DNA of 64,000 nucleotides, taken from positions 1-64,000 of the forward strand of contig CAJXQJ010000002.1 in NCBI GenBank assembly GCA_913058245.1, in the 5' to 3' direction. The stretch is from an uncultured Colwellia sp. (GTDB taxonomy: Bacteria > Pseudomonadota > Gammaproteobacteria > Enterobacterales > Alteromonadaceae). The position numbers were made by a program, and so were the translations under genes. Below are positions 38,527 to 48,509 of this stretch, one piece after another; position 1 is the first letter of the stretch; every line of letters begins with the position of its first letter. The notes below the pieces were generated by a model. That model was not told the DNA's origin. It was given only the letters and a program-made list of their open reading frames with translations, and did not search any database.

Positions 38527-40812
38527 TTAGGTGTCGGGAGTACTTTCTTCGACAGTGCTAACTTGCTCAACCTCAATACGATCTACGCGTTGTAGCCCTC
38601 TTGGTAACTTGTTACCACGACGTCCGCGCTCACCGCGATAATGCTCAATATCACTGGCTTTCAGTGTTAGTTTTCGCTTACCGGCATGTAAGGTAACGGC
38701 ACTTTCAGGTGGTAACACCTCCAATAGCGTCACGAATTCTTCTCGTGCTTTTGCTCTGGCTGAAGGAATATTAATAATTTTATTACCCTTACCTTTACTT
38801 AGCACTGGTAAGTCTTTTAACGGAAAGACCAACATTCGGCCTTCTGAGGTGATTGAAAGCACTAATTCGACGGCTAAATCATTAATCACTTTAGGTGTCA
38901 TTACCTTAGCTGCTGCCGATAAACTGAGTAAGGCTTTACCATTTTTATTTCGGCTCACCATGTCAGCAAAACTACCAACAAAACCATAACCAGCATCACT
39001 GCTTAGTAAGTATTTTTGTTCGTCATCAGCCATCACCACTTTTTCAAAATTCTCGCCACTAGCCAAATTAAAACGCCCGGTAAGCGGTTCCCCTTGACTA
39101 CGAGCTGTTGGCAAGCTGTGGGCATCGGTAGCATATGCACGCCCTGATGAGTCTATAAACACTACAGGTCGGTTACTACGTCCTCGTGCTGAGCATAAGT
39201 AATCATCACCTGACTTATAGTTAAGCGCCTTTGCGTCGATATCATGACCTTTCGCGCATCGAGCCCAACCTTTCTCAGAAACAACGACGGTTATAGCTTC
39301 ACTAGGCATTAAATCTTTCTCAGATAACGCTTTTGCCTCATTTCGCTCAACCAATACTGAGCGGCGTTCATCACCATATTTTTCTGCCGCTTCTAGAATT
39401 TCTTTCTTAAGCAAGGTATTCATTCGAGCTTTAGAGTTCAATATTTTCTCTAAGTATTCGCGCTCTTTATTTAATTCATCTTGCTCAGCTCTAATTTTAA
39501 TTTCTTCAAGCTTAGCAAGTTGACGTAGTTTAATTTCTAATATCGATTCTGCTTGGCGTTCTGAAAGTTCAAAGCGAGACATCAACTCAGCTTTAGGATT
39601 ATCAAAGTTTCTAATAATCTCAATAACTTCATCAATATTTAAGTAGGCAACTAACAAACCATCTAAAATGTGTAAGCGAGCCAATACCTTATCTAAACGG
39701 TATTGTAATCGACGACGTACAGTTTCTCGTCTAAATGTTAACCATTCACTTAAAATCGACTTGATATCTTTAACTGCAGGCTTATTGTCTAAACCTATCA
39801 TGTTTAAATTAACACGAAAGTTCTTTTCTAAATCAGTTGTTGCAAACAAATGCTGCATAAGCTGTTCAATGTCAACACGATTTGAGCGTGGCACTACCAC
39901 CAAACGAATAGGGTTTTCGTGATCAGATTCATCGCGTAGGTCAACTACCATAGGTAATTTTTTAGCCTGCATTTGATTTGCAATTTGCTCTAAAATTTTA
40001 CCACCAGATGCTTGATGCGGTAAGGCAGTGATAACGATTTCACCATGCAATTGTTCATAAACTGCACGCATTTTAATGCTACCGCGACCAGTTCTATAAA
40101 TCTTTTCAATATCAGCTTTTGGTGTAATGATTTCTGCATCTGTTGGATAATCAGGGCCTTTAACTATTTCTAGTACATCAGCGAGCTCGGCTTTCGGTTG
40201 TTCAATTAAGTGTACGCAAGCTTGAGCTACCTCCCTCACATTATGTGGAGGAATATCCGTTGCCATACCGACAGCGATACCGGTTATGCCATTAAGAAGA
40301 ATATGTGGTAAGCGTGCAGGAAGCGTTTTCGGCTCTTTCATGGTGCCATCAAAGTTTGGCGTCCAATCAACAGTACCTTGGCCTAACTCAGACAATAATA
40401 CTTCGCTAAAACGTGATAAACGCGCTTCGGTATAACGCATGGCAGCAAATGACTTTGGATCATCAGGTGCCCCCCAATTACCTTGACCATCAACTAACGG
40501 ATAACGATATGAAAATGGCTGTGCCATTAGTACCATAGCTTCATAACACGCAGAGTCGCCATGTGGATGAAATTTACCGAGTACATCACCAACTGTACGA
40601 GCTGATTTCTTATATTTAGCAACCGCAGACAAGCCTAATTCAGACATGGCATAAACAATGCGACGTTGTACCGGTTTTAAACCATCACCAATATGTGGCA
40701 AGGCTCGGTCCATAATGACATACATTGAATAGTTTAAATAAGCCTCTTCAGTAAACTGCTTTAACGGGCGCTGCTCAATACCGTCTAAACTAAAGTCGAT
40801 TGCATCTGACAT
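38527..40812 (-). CDS. parC: DNA topoisomerase IV subunit A
   Basis: ParC is the DNA-cleaving subunit of topoisomerase IV, which unlinks daughter chromosomes. The 761-residue protein starts [20 protein letters not shown]. The catalytic tyrosine lies in [13 protein letters not shown]. The quinolone-determining region reads [16 protein letters not shown], with the usual wild-type Ser and Glu, so no target-site resistance change is visible. The C-terminal beta-pinwheel (about 500-740) is present. AGGAAA precedes the ATG. In E. coli parC and parE are also near each other, but with different intervening genes. Confidence 0.97.
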   Translation of the reverse strand: MSDAIDFSLDGIEQRPLKQFTEEAYLNYSMYVIMDRALPHIGDGLKPVQRRIVYAMSELGLSAVAKYKKSARTVGDVLGKFHPHGDSACYEAMVLMAQPFSYRYPLVDGQGNWGAPDDPKSFAAMRYTEARLSRFSEVLLSELGQGTVDWTPNFDGTMKEPKTLPARLPHILLNGITGIAVGMATDIPPHNVREVAQACVHLIEQPKAELADVLEIVKGPDYPTDAEIITPKADIEKIYRTGRGSIKMRAVYEQLHGEIVITALPHQASGGKILEQIANQMQAKKLPMVVDLRDESDHENPIRLVVVPRSNRVDIEQLMQHLFATTDLEKNFRVNLNMIGLDNKPAVKDIKSILSEWLTFRRETVRRRLQYRLDKVLARLHILDGLLVAYLNIDEVIEIIRNFDNPKAELMSRFELSERQAESILEIKLRQLAKLEEIKIRAEQDELNKEREYLEKILNSKARMNTLLKKEILEAAEKYGDERRSVLVERNEAKALSEKDLMPSEAITVVVSEKGWARCAKGHDIDAKALNYKSGDDYLCSARGRSNRPVVFIDSSGRAYATDAHSLPTARSQGEPLTGRFNLASGENFEKVVMADDEQKYLLSSDAGYGFVGSFADMVSRNKNGKALLSLSAAAKVMTPKVINDLAVELVLSITSEGRMLVFPLKDLPVLSKGKGNKIINIPSARAKAREEFVTLLEVLPPESAVTLHAGKRKLTLKASDIEHYRGERGRRGNKLPRGLQRVDRIEVEQVSTVEESTPDT

Positions 40813-40958
40813 GTCGTGTTTTTCCTAAAAAATGTGATTAACGACCAATTATTAATCTAATTTTTGTTGTTTTAGTTGCTCTATGGCTAGCTTAGCTGAT
40901 TATCGATGTGGAAAAAATACTTTCTGACGATAATATTCATCTGGAGTCATTAAAATGA

Positions 40959-42209
40959 TTATTCTTGATCTGTTGGTGAGTAATTATAAACACAATTTCG
41001 ACCCTGTTTTTTAGCCTGATACATAGCTAAATCAGCAGCATGAAGTAATAGATCAAAGTTCTCTCTAGCATCATTAATACTCGCCAAACCAATACTAACT
41101 GTAACCGTATCACTAACGTTTTTTTGTTCGGAGTTACTTTGAACTTTTTCTCGTATTCGCTCAGCTATTGCTCGCGCTTGATCAACTGTCGCGTCAGGTA
41201 AAATGGCCGCAAATTCTTCACCGCCAATACGGGCTAGTATATCGCGTGAGCGCATTGCTTCGCCGGCTAAATCAGCAACGAGACAAATAACTCGATCACC
41301 AATATCATGACCAAAATTATCATTTGTAGCTTTAAAATGGTCTATGTCTATCATCAGCACACATAATTCACTTTTATCGCTTATTGCCTGTGCCATTAAA
41401 TGGTAACCGGTAGTAAAAAAAGCACGGCGATTTGCTAGTTGCGTTAAACTGTCCGTTCTAGCTAATAGTTTTAATTGCCGACGAATTTTAAATTGGCGCA
41501 GAATAAGGAAGAAAAATAATAGCCCGGCTAGAAGAATAAAAGCGATATTAATATTTTGCTGGTTACGCTGCGACTCCACTCTGGTTAATTCAAAGCGCTT
41601 TAACTCACTACTCTGGCTTAATAATTCATTCTCTTCACGTTTTCTTTCCAACTGGTACTTTTCATTTAATCGCTTAACACGTAATGAATTCTGAGCTTTC
41701 AGATGCGCCGAATATTTCTTGATATACTTTTTCTTAGCATCAAATGCCTGTTGGTAAAAACCTTGCTGTTGATATATATCAGCAAGCATTAGATGTGCGT
41801 CGGCGAAGTCAGGTGAATTTAATTGTTTTTCATGTAAGTACGGCTCAAGCTTTATCGCCTTATTAAGCCAATTAATAACCTTATGTTCTTGTCCACGAAC
41901 ATTGGCAATATTAGCGCGAATAACATGCAATAAATAATACTCTGCTTGATTTAATCCCAAACCAGCTTGTTGTAATTGCTGTAATCTGACTTGAGCTGCC
42001 ACAGCATCGTGTTCACTTAATTTTTTCAGAGACAACACTTTCTCATCGACTGATAAAACCACCGTACTACTTTCTTGCTTAGCTAGTGGCAAACTAGGTT
42101 GTTGAAATATCTGTTCCTGCTCAGACACTTCATTTGCGATAGCACCATAACTTGATATCAACAGCAAAAATAAAATGAGTATTAATATCTTGATATTACT
42201 TACCACCAT
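40959..42209 (-). CDS. TPR-containing diguanylate cyclase (GGDEF)
   Basis: GGDEF proteins make c-di-GMP from two GTP. From the ATG at 42209 the protein has 416 residues: signal or anchor helix (ILILILFLLLISSYGAIA), a periplasmic helical region with TPR-like repeats (AHLMLADIYQQQGFYQQAFD), a coiled coil, and a membrane helix (NIAFILLAGLLFFFLIL). The cytoplasmic GGDEF domain has an intact active site (DILARIGGEEFAAILP). I prefer this start to an upstream GTG at 42236, because the ATG lies 2 bases after the stop of the upstream paralogue with AGGTGG before it. The two genes are coupled. Confidence 0.9.
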   Translation of the reverse strand: MVVSNIKILILILFLLLISSYGAIANEVSEQEQIFQQPSLPLAKQESSTVVLSVDEKVLSLKKLSEHDAVAAQVRLQQLQQAGLGLNQAEYYLLHVIRANIANVRGQEHKVINWLNKAIKLEPYLHEKQLNSPDFADAHLMLADIYQQQGFYQQAFDAKKKYIKKYSAHLKAQNSLRVKRLNEKYQLERKREENELLSQSSELKRFELTRVESQRNQQNINIAFILLAGLLFFFLILRQFKIRRQLKLLARTDSLTQLANRRAFFTTGYHLMAQAISDKSELCVLMIDIDHFKATNDNFGHDIGDRVICLVADLAGEAMRSRDILARIGGEEFAAILPDATVDQARAIAERIREKVQSNSEQKNVSDTVTVSIGLASINDARENFDLLLHAADLAMYQAKKQGRNCVYNYSPTDQE

Positions 42210-42210
42210 A

Positions 42211-44118
42211 TTAAACCACCTGATTACGGCCGGCACATTTTGCCTGTAAAAGTTGCTTATCTGCTGCTTTTAATAAATCAGCAAAATCACAAGAACTTTG
42301 CTGATTTAATGTTGAAACACCAATACTGACAGTTAAAGTAGCAATTTCTGACGTCTGCCACCTTGCTCTTTCAATACTTTCACGAATACGCTGCGCTACC
42401 TCAACCGCCTCAATATTTGCCGTATTGGGTAACAGGGCAATGAATTCTTCACCACCAATACGTCCAAAAACATCGCTTTCACGCATTTGTGCTTGGCCAT
42501 ACATAGCAATTTCCTGCAATGTACTATCACCAATCTTATGACCATATTGGTCGTTAATTTTTTTAAAAAAATCAACGTCGATCATACAAATACTAAGGGG
42601 GTGCTCTAGCAATTTAGCTTCATCAAAATACTGTTCGCCAACTTCTAACAACCTTCTGCGATTAATAACACCTGTTAAGCTGTCGGTCTGACTTGCTTTT
42701 ACTAAACTTTTTTGACCTTTTATTATTCGATGTAAAAACCACGCCAAAATTAGTATGCAAATAGCTAAAAAACCCGCTAACATTTTACGGTTATCTGCTT
42801 CTTGCGTGACTTCCTGCAATTGGAAGTTTTGCAAATTTTGTTTTTTCTTTAGTATATCTTTTTGCCTTGCAGTTGCCTCGCTCTCATATTGCAGTCGCAA
42901 TTCATCTATTTCCGATGTATCACGAGATTCTCTATAGCTAATCGCTTTTGCAAAATATTGTTTTTGAACTTGATAGGCGGCTTGATAACGGCCTAGTTCG
43001 TAATACAGTTTAGATTTTAAATACAAAATATTCACTTCACTGGTATCGTAAATATCTTCTGCTTTGTATTGCAATAACTGCTCTACTTGCTCAAGATTAA
43101 CAAGCGCTTCTTCATAACGTTTCATTTTTTCTAAAATGTAGGCTTTATCTATGAGATATTGCAATTGAACCAAGTGTTGCTCAACTTCCTTAACATATTC
43201 ACCAGCAAGCAATATATATCGGTAGGCATTTTCAGTATCAGCTTCTTCTTTATTGAGCAGCGCCCATGCCAAGCTGCGATAAACTCCAGAAATAAACTCA
43301 TTACTAGTATTGGGTTGAATTTCGCTTTCTAATACACGAAATACTTCTATGGCTTGATCATAGCGTTTCTCATTGGCATGGTTAATTGCAACATTATGCA
43401 AACTATTCAGCGCATAGTTGTCTTTACCAGCTTTTTTAAAGTGTTGGTAAGAACGTTGAAAAAATTGGTTCGCTTGGTCTTCTTCACCAATATAGCCGTA
43501 TAAAATACCTAACTCGCTGGTAATGTCGCCCATTAGTGCTTCATCATTGATCGAATTAGCTATTTGTAATGCCTGGTTTAAAACAATTAACGACTGTTTA
43601 TAATTTTTCTTTAAGTAATAGGTAGCACCAATATTTATCAAGCCTCGAGCAATAAATTCTTGGTTTTCCATAGAGCGCGCAACATCTAAACCATTTTGAT
43701 AAAGCTCAAACGCACCGTCTAAGTCTCCTAGACTTTCCATCGCAAAGCCTTTTGTATAAGCAAGCTCGGCGATTAGAATACTCGGACTATTCATTTGCTT
43801 GGTTAATTCTAAACCGATCTCTGCTGATGCCTTACTAAAACGGTATAATGACTGGTCTGAATAAGCTTCAGATTGAATACGATAAAAGTTCACTTGGCTA
43901 GTAATAGGTTGTGATTTAACATCGCCTTGATAGGAGTTAAGTAATTGCAGTGCCGCTTTTGGATCGCTATTAATAAGTATTTCAGCTTTTTTTACGAAAT
44001 TATCGAATTCACTGTTACTTACAGACTGCAAAGCCGTTACTTTACAAGATATTAACAAAAAAACAAAAAGAATGCGGCCGTAGTGAGGAAAAATAAATTT
44101 AAAAAATACGGTCAACAA
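42211..44118 (-). CDS. TPR-containing diguanylate cyclase (GGDEF), larger paralogue
   Basis: This 635-residue protein has the same architecture as the next gene but a longer periplasmic sensor. It has an N-terminal signal (ILFVFLLISCKVTA), about seven tetratricopeptide repeats (for example AYTKGFAMESLGDLDGAFEL and ALMGDITSELGILYGYIGEE), a coiled coil and a membrane helix (AGFLAICILILAWFL). A GGDEF domain with intact FGRIGGEEFIALLP follows. The start is TTG at 44118, with GGAG 8 bases upstream; the nearby ATG at 44125 is out of frame. TPR sensors of this type probably read a periplasmic protein or peptide. Confidence 0.9.
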   Translation of the reverse strand: MLTVFFKFIFPHYGRILFVFLLISCKVTALQSVSNSEFDNFVKKAEILINSDPKAALQLLNSYQGDVKSQPITSQVNFYRIQSEAYSDQSLYRFSKASAEIGLELTKQMNSPSILIAELAYTKGFAMESLGDLDGAFELYQNGLDVARSMENQEFIARGLINIGATYYLKKNYKQSLIVLNQALQIANSINDEALMGDITSELGILYGYIGEEDQANQFFQRSYQHFKKAGKDNYALNSLHNVAINHANEKRYDQAIEVFRVLESEIQPNTSNEFISGVYRSLAWALLNKEEADTENAYRYILLAGEYVKEVEQHLVQLQYLIDKAYILEKMKRYEEALVNLEQVEQLLQYKAEDIYDTSEVNILYLKSKLYYELGRYQAAYQVQKQYFAKAISYRESRDTSEIDELRLQYESEATARQKDILKKKQNLQNFQLQEVTQEADNRKMLAGFLAICILILAWFLHRIIKGQKSLVKASQTDSLTGVINRRRLLEVGEQYFDEAKLLEHPLSICMIDVDFFKKINDQYGHKIGDSTLQEIAMYGQAQMRESDVFGRIGGEEFIALLPNTANIEAVEVAQRIRESIERARWQTSEIATLTVSIGVSTLNQQSSCDFADLLKAADKQLLQAKCAGRNQVV

Positions 44119-44247
44119 ATCTCATGCTCCAACAACAGCAGCGCATAAACGCTTCATACAGTATAAAACTAATTTGTATAAACATTAAACTGTTATTTTC
44201 TATTTAAAATATCAATTAGTTAACGTTAACATCGGATTTTTGTATAG

Positions 44248-44655
44248 CTACTTCTGCTCAATATGCCAATAGCTTGCTTCAATTTTGTTGCCTTCAGGAT
44301 CAATAATAAAACAACCGTAATAAGGCGCGCCATACTCCTCTCTTGGCCCAGGTGTGCCATTGCAGACGCCCCCCAAGTTAAGGGCGACTTGGTAAAACTC
44401 ATCAACTTGCTGCTTGCTGAGTGCAACAAAACCAAAGTGAACACCGTTACCACTACTTGCAACTGCCTTATTATAAGGTAGCTGTAACCAAAATTCGGGG
44501 TAGCCTTTACCATAAGCAACCGCATGCTGATATTCACTCACCAACTCAATGGCTAGTGTTTTCAACACCGGAGTATAAAACTGCTTTGCTTGTGCTAAAT
44601 CATTAATACCAATTGAAGCATGGCAAATGCTGCGCAGATTACGATGTTCAATCAT
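44248..44655 (-). CDS. VOC (glyoxalase/bleomycin-resistance/dioxygenase) superfamily protein
   Basis: This 135-residue protein shows the paired beta-alpha-beta-beta-beta modules of the vicinal-oxygen-chelate fold: HASIGINDLAQAKQFYTPVL at the start, HFGFVALSKQQVDEFYQ in the middle and YYGCFIIDPEGNKIEASYW at the end, with His and Glu metal-ligand candidates. Members include glyoxalases and antibiotic-binding proteins, and the substrate cannot be told from sequence. It lies between parE and the GGDEF genes, downstream of the parE terminator, so is probably its own unit. Confidence 0.85.
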   Translation of the reverse strand: MIEHRNLRSICHASIGINDLAQAKQFYTPVLKTLAIELVSEYQHAVAYGKGYPEFWLQLPYNKAVASSGNGVHFGFVALSKQQVDEFYQVALNLGGVCNGTPGPREEYGAPYYGCFIIDPEGNKIEASYWHIEQK

Positions 44656-44673
44656 AAATTTTTACCTTAAATT

Positions 44674-44707
44674 AAAAAAGGTATAGCAACCACCTCTATA
44701 CCTTTTT
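44674..44707 (-). terminator. Terminator of parE
   Basis: AAAAAGGTATAG and CTATACCTTTTT form a 12-bp stem with flanking A and T runs, 64 bp after the parE stop. Confidence 0.88.
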
Positions 44708-44770
44708 CGTTCATTAATAATATCTAGGCGCCGACTAGCTATTGAACCTAGAATCAAGCCTGCTGCTTGC

Positions 44771-46660
44771 TTACTCTAACTCGACGAGATCGCCTTTCAA
44801 TTGCAGCCACTCTTTTCTGTCGCCACTGCGCTTTTTAGACAACAACATATCCATCAACTCCATAGTCTCACTATGTTCATCAACCGTTAACTGCACTAAT
44901 CGGCGAGTGTTAGGATCCATTGTCGTTTCACGTAGTTGTAATGGATTCATTTCACCCAAACCTTTAAAGCGCTGCACGTTCACTTTACCGCGTTTTTTCT
45001 CTGCTTCAATTCTATCTAAAATGCCATCTTTCTCTGCTTCATCAAGGGCATAGAAAACTTCTTTACCAACATCAATACGATATAGCGGCGGCATGGCAAC
45101 ATAAACATGCCCGGCCTGTACTAAAGGTAAAAAGTGCTGAGTAAATAATGCACATAACAAAGTTGCAATATGAAGACCATCAGAATCAGCATCAGCAAGT
45201 ATACAAATTTTACCGTAACGTAAACCTGACAAGTCTTCTGTATCAGGGTCAATACCTAAGGCAACAGATATATCGTGCACTTCTTGTGAAGCGAGTATTT
45301 GCCCCGACTCAACTTCCCAAGTGTTTAAAATTTTACCTCTAAGCGGCATAATAGCCTGCACTTCACGATCTCGTGCTTGTTTAGCACTACCACCAGCGGA
45401 GTCCCCTTCAACTAGGAATAATTCTGTTCGAGCAATATCTTGGCTACCACAATCGGTTAATTTTCCTGGCAAAGCTGGCCCTTGTGTGACCTTTTTACGA
45501 ATTATCTTTTTACTAGCGCGTAAACGACGTTGCGCATTGCTAATACAAAACTCAGCTAATGCTTCAGCAATTTCGGTATGTTCGTTTAACCATAAGCTAA
45601 ACGAGTCTTTAACAACACCGGTAACAAAGGCCGCACATTGACGTGAAGAAAGACGTTCTTTGGTTTGTCCGGCAAACTGTGGGTCTTCCATTTTCACTGA
45701 TAATATATATGAACATTTATCCCAAATATCATCCGGTGTTAATTTCACGCCACGTGGAACTAAGTTTCTAAACTCACAAAATTCGCGCATAGATTCAAGT
45801 AAGCCTTGACGCAAACCATTAACATGCGTGCCGCCTTGCACTGTTGGGATCAAGTTGACGTAACTTTCGCCTACCGACTCACCACCTTCAGGTAACCAAG
45901 TTACCGCCCATTCTGCGGCTTCATGCTGAGAAGTAAAATTTCCTACAAAGGGCTCTTCAGGTAAACTTTCAATGTCTTTAACCGACTCTTTTAAGTAGTC
46001 AACTAAACCATCTTCATAACACCATTGGTACTTTTTATCTTCACTTTTGTCGTGAAACTTAATCGTTAAACCAGGACAAAGTACCGCTTTTGCTTTTAAC
46101 AAATGCGCTAAACGTCGTGCTGAAAAGTTCGCAGAATCAAAATAACTAGCATCTGGCCAAAATTTCACACGGGTGCCAGTATTGCGACGACCTACTGTGC
46201 CTGTTTCTCGTAATTCTTCAACTTTATGGCCATTTTCAAATGCCATTTCATACACTTTACTGTCACGTCTAACGGCAACATCAACGCGTGTTGATAAGGC
46301 ATTTACCACTGAAATACCAACACCATGTAAGCCACCGGAAAATTGATAGTTTTTATTAGAAAACTTACCACCAGCATGTAGCTTACAAAATATTAATTCA
46401 ACACCTGAAACACCTTCTTCAGGGTGAATATCAATTGGCATTCCTCGACCATCATCAATCACTTCAAGCGATTGGTCTTTATCAAGGATTACCGTGATAT
46501 TTTGCGCATGCCCTGCTAATGCTTCATCAACAGAGTTATCAATAACTTCTTGCCCTAAATGGTTAGGACGATTGGTATCGGTATACATACCCGGACGATG
46601 TCGTACCGGATCAAGACCACTGAGCACTTCAATGGAGTCAGAATTATATTGTTCGCTCAT
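44771..46660 (-). CDS. parE: DNA topoisomerase IV subunit B
   Basis: ParE is the ATPase subunit of topoisomerase IV. The 629-residue protein has the GHKL ATP-binding motifs (EVIDNSVDEALAGHA, DDGRGMPIDIHPEEG, GGLHGVGISVVNALS) and the TOPRIM motifs (LFLVEGDSAGGSAKQARD and ILADADSDGLHI). The C-terminal PLYRIDVGKE...RFKGLGEMNPLQLRETTMDP block is also present. It is the promoter-distal gene of the nudF-yqiB-cpdA-yqiA-parE series, the E. coli order, followed by a strong terminator. Confidence 0.97.
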   Translation of the reverse strand: MSEQYNSDSIEVLSGLDPVRHRPGMYTDTNRPNHLGQEVIDNSVDEALAGHAQNITVILDKDQSLEVIDDGRGMPIDIHPEEGVSGVELIFCKLHAGGKFSNKNYQFSGGLHGVGISVVNALSTRVDVAVRRDSKVYEMAFENGHKVEELRETGTVGRRNTGTRVKFWPDASYFDSANFSARRLAHLLKAKAVLCPGLTIKFHDKSEDKKYQWCYEDGLVDYLKESVKDIESLPEEPFVGNFTSQHEAAEWAVTWLPEGGESVGESYVNLIPTVQGGTHVNGLRQGLLESMREFCEFRNLVPRGVKLTPDDIWDKCSYILSVKMEDPQFAGQTKERLSSRQCAAFVTGVVKDSFSLWLNEHTEIAEALAEFCISNAQRRLRASKKIIRKKVTQGPALPGKLTDCGSQDIARTELFLVEGDSAGGSAKQARDREVQAIMPLRGKILNTWEVESGQILASQEVHDISVALGIDPDTEDLSGLRYGKICILADADSDGLHIATLLCALFTQHFLPLVQAGHVYVAMPPLYRIDVGKEVFYALDEAEKDGILDRIEAEKKRGKVNVQRFKGLGEMNPLQLRETTMDPNTRRLVQLTVDEHSETMELMDMLLSKKRSGDRKEWLQLKGDLVELE

Positions 46661-46684
46661 TTAAATGTTCTAATAATTATTTCG

Positions 46685-47263
46685 CTAATTCGATTCTAAA
46701 TTAAAAAATACTGATATTTGCGGCAACATCGCTTGATAGTTAATAAAGCTATGATCACCACCTTCTTGCACAATTAAATGGCAATGCTGGTATTTTTCAA
46801 CGGCTTGTTGGTAATCTAACACTTCATCACCAGTTTGTACCATGACCAAGTAATTTTTTTTCGAAATTTCTTGTTGTTTAAGTAATTTCAAATCAACAAT
46901 ATGTTGTTCTTCCACTTGATAACGTTCATGGGTATAAGGATTTATTTGCTCACCAAGAAAATCATTTAACAAGGCATAAGGTTTTACCGCAGGATTAACA
47001 AGTACAGCTTGTAGTTGATATTTTTCAGCTAAGTAAGTTGCAAAATAACCACCGAGTGATGAGCCAATAATGATCCATTTTGCACCAAGGGCACTGTTAA
47101 TAATCTCATCCAACTGTGCGATAGCCGCATTTGGTGATGATAACAATTGTGGACAATGAATATTCACGTCACCGTGTAGGTGCTGAAAATACTCTATTGT
47201 TAGTTTAGCTTTCGTTGACTGCGGCGATGAATTAAAGCCATGTATATATAATAAATTAACCAT
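46685..47263 (-). CDS. yqiA: YqiA family alpha/beta-hydrolase (esterase)
   Basis: YqiA is a small alpha/beta-hydrolase with esterase activity on short acyl esters in vitro; its physiological substrate is unknown. The 192-residue protein begins MVNLLYIHGFNSSPQSTKAK and carries the nucleophile elbow GSSLGG (IIGSSLGGYFATYLAEKY). The catalytic Asp is probable in VQTGDEVLDYQQA and the His in EGGDHSF. GGAGC lies upstream of the ATG. It is fixed in the operon between cpdA and parE as in enterobacteria. Confidence 0.93.
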   Translation of the reverse strand: MVNLLYIHGFNSSPQSTKAKLTIEYFQHLHGDVNIHCPQLLSSPNAAIAQLDEIINSALGAKWIIIGSSLGGYFATYLAEKYQLQAVLVNPAVKPYALLNDFLGEQINPYTHERYQVEEQHIVDLKLLKQQEISKKNYLVMVQTGDEVLDYQQAVEKYQHCHLIVQEGGDHSFINYQAMLPQISVFFNLESN

Positions 47264-47286
47264 TAATAAAAGCTCCTTGGTAGCTT

Positions 47287-48042
47287 TTAAAGAAAGAACA
47301 CTTCACTAGAAAGTTGTCTATTTTCTTTTAGGGTAAAACACTGAAAACCAGGCCCTTGACCATTCTTTGCAACCGTATCACTGTGTTTATCGAATTGAAT
47401 TGAAGTTGCAGGACAAGTAAATAAAGGAACATTTTTTGCCGGTAGAGTTATTGGCAGTGTTAATGCTTGATGAACATGACCGCAACCAACAGCAGCAATT
47501 GAGGAATGTTCATTAATAAACTGATGAAACCGCGTTTTATTTTTTAATCCGTGGCGGTCGATAAAAAAGCCAACATTAACTGGATGGTGATGCATCAACA
47601 ATAACTGAGCCTTGTTACCATTAATTTCACCATTGAGTTTATCAAACTGCTGTTCACTAACAAAACCAGCCGGTGTTTCACTTTTACTCGCCACTAACAA
47701 TATTTGCCAACTTGTAGTTTCAATGATGTTACCTTGATGAAATGGTTTCGATGCTAGATATAGCTCTAAAAGTTCAGGTTCATCATGGTTACCCGCTAAA
47801 AAATAAACTGGAGTTGTGATTTCAGTAGTCTCGAAAGCGCTGACAAATAATTGGTAAGACTCTTCACTATGATCTTGGGTTAAGTCGCCAGTAAAAACGA
47901 TAACATCAACTCGATCTAACTGCTTAATCCGTTGCAAAACATTAACTAAATTTGAATAAACATTACACCCATGATGTAACCCCGCTGAATGCGAAAACAA
48001 ATGACAATCTGTTATTTGTGCGACAATAAGCTCTACTGTCAT
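47287..48042 (-). CDS. cpdA: 3',5'-cyclic-AMP phosphodiesterase
   Basis: CpdA hydrolyses cAMP to 5'-AMP and so limits CRP signalling. The 251-residue metallophosphoesterase has the dimetal motifs in order: QITDCHLF (D-x-H), FTGDLTQDH, LAGNHDEPE, LMHHHPV and GCGHVHQA. Length and motif spacing fit CpdA. The start lies 2 bp after the yqiB stop, so it is translationally linked. Confidence 0.94.
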   Translation of the reverse strand: MTVELIVAQITDCHLFSHSAGLHHGCNVYSNLVNVLQRIKQLDRVDVIVFTGDLTQDHSEESYQLFVSAFETTEITTPVYFLAGNHDEPELLELYLASKPFHQGNIIETTSWQILLVASKSETPAGFVSEQQFDKLNGEINGNKAQLLLMHHHPVNVGFFIDRHGLKNKTRFHQFINEHSSIAAVGCGHVHQALTLPITLPAKNVPLFTCPATSIQFDKHSDTVAKNGQGPGFQCFTLKENRQLSSEVFFL

Positions 48043-48044
48043 GC

Positions 48045-48503
48045 CTATTGATTCTTAGTGGTGGTGAAATTGACTTGACCCAATTGCAAGCATAACTGTA
48101 ACCATTCTTTTAAGAAAAAGTTAATTTGCTGTTTTTCATCAGGTAAATGCATTTTATCATTTGGATAATCGTAACGAGGCTTGATTTGCTTTACATCTTG
48201 ATTACTTATCACTTCTGCCATACGCGCATCATGATATAAACGAATAACCATTTTGGGACGAAATAATGCGGCTAAATTATAACCCTTAATATTGGCTTCC
48301 TGGCTAATCGTTATTAATGTGGTGTAACGAGTCACTTCATTAACTAACACTCGGTAGCTAAGAAAGTCCGAAATGAAAAAACAGCGCTGGTCGCCCGCTT
48401 GTTCTTTGTCAGCAAGAATTCGCAACAGCAACATATAATTAATCTCGCAAAGCGACATTAATGTTGGTAAATGGGGACGATATTTTTTCAACGCAGTTGG
48501 CAT
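48045..48503 (-). CDS. yqiB: YqiB family (DUF1249) protein
   Basis: This 152-residue protein of unknown function matches the DUF1249/YqiB family: MPTALKKYRPHLPTLMSLCEINYMLLLRIL at the N-terminus, then VTRYTTLITISQEA, then MVIRLYHDARMAEVISNQ and the end segment with KMHLPDEKQQINFFLKEWL. It is always found between nudF and cpdA in this operon type. It has no signal peptide. Start and stop are within 6 bp of its neighbours. Confidence 0.92.
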   Translation of the reverse strand: MPTALKKYRPHLPTLMSLCEINYMLLLRILADKEQAGDQRCFFISDFLSYRVLVNEVTRYTTLITISQEANIKGYNLAALFRPKMVIRLYHDARMAEVISNQDVKQIKPRYDYPNDKMHLPDEKQQINFFLKEWLQLCLQLGQVNFTTTKNQ

Positions 48504-48509
48504 TATCTT

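Noticed and set aside
44118..44125. ATG at 44125 as the start of the larger GGDEF gene
   Set aside because: It is out of frame with the coding sequence; TTG at 44118 has a correctly spaced GGAG.
42755..45641. Plus-strand open frames across the GGDEF, VOC and parE genes
   Set aside because: They are antisense to strongly conserved genes and lack ribosome sites and recognisable domains.
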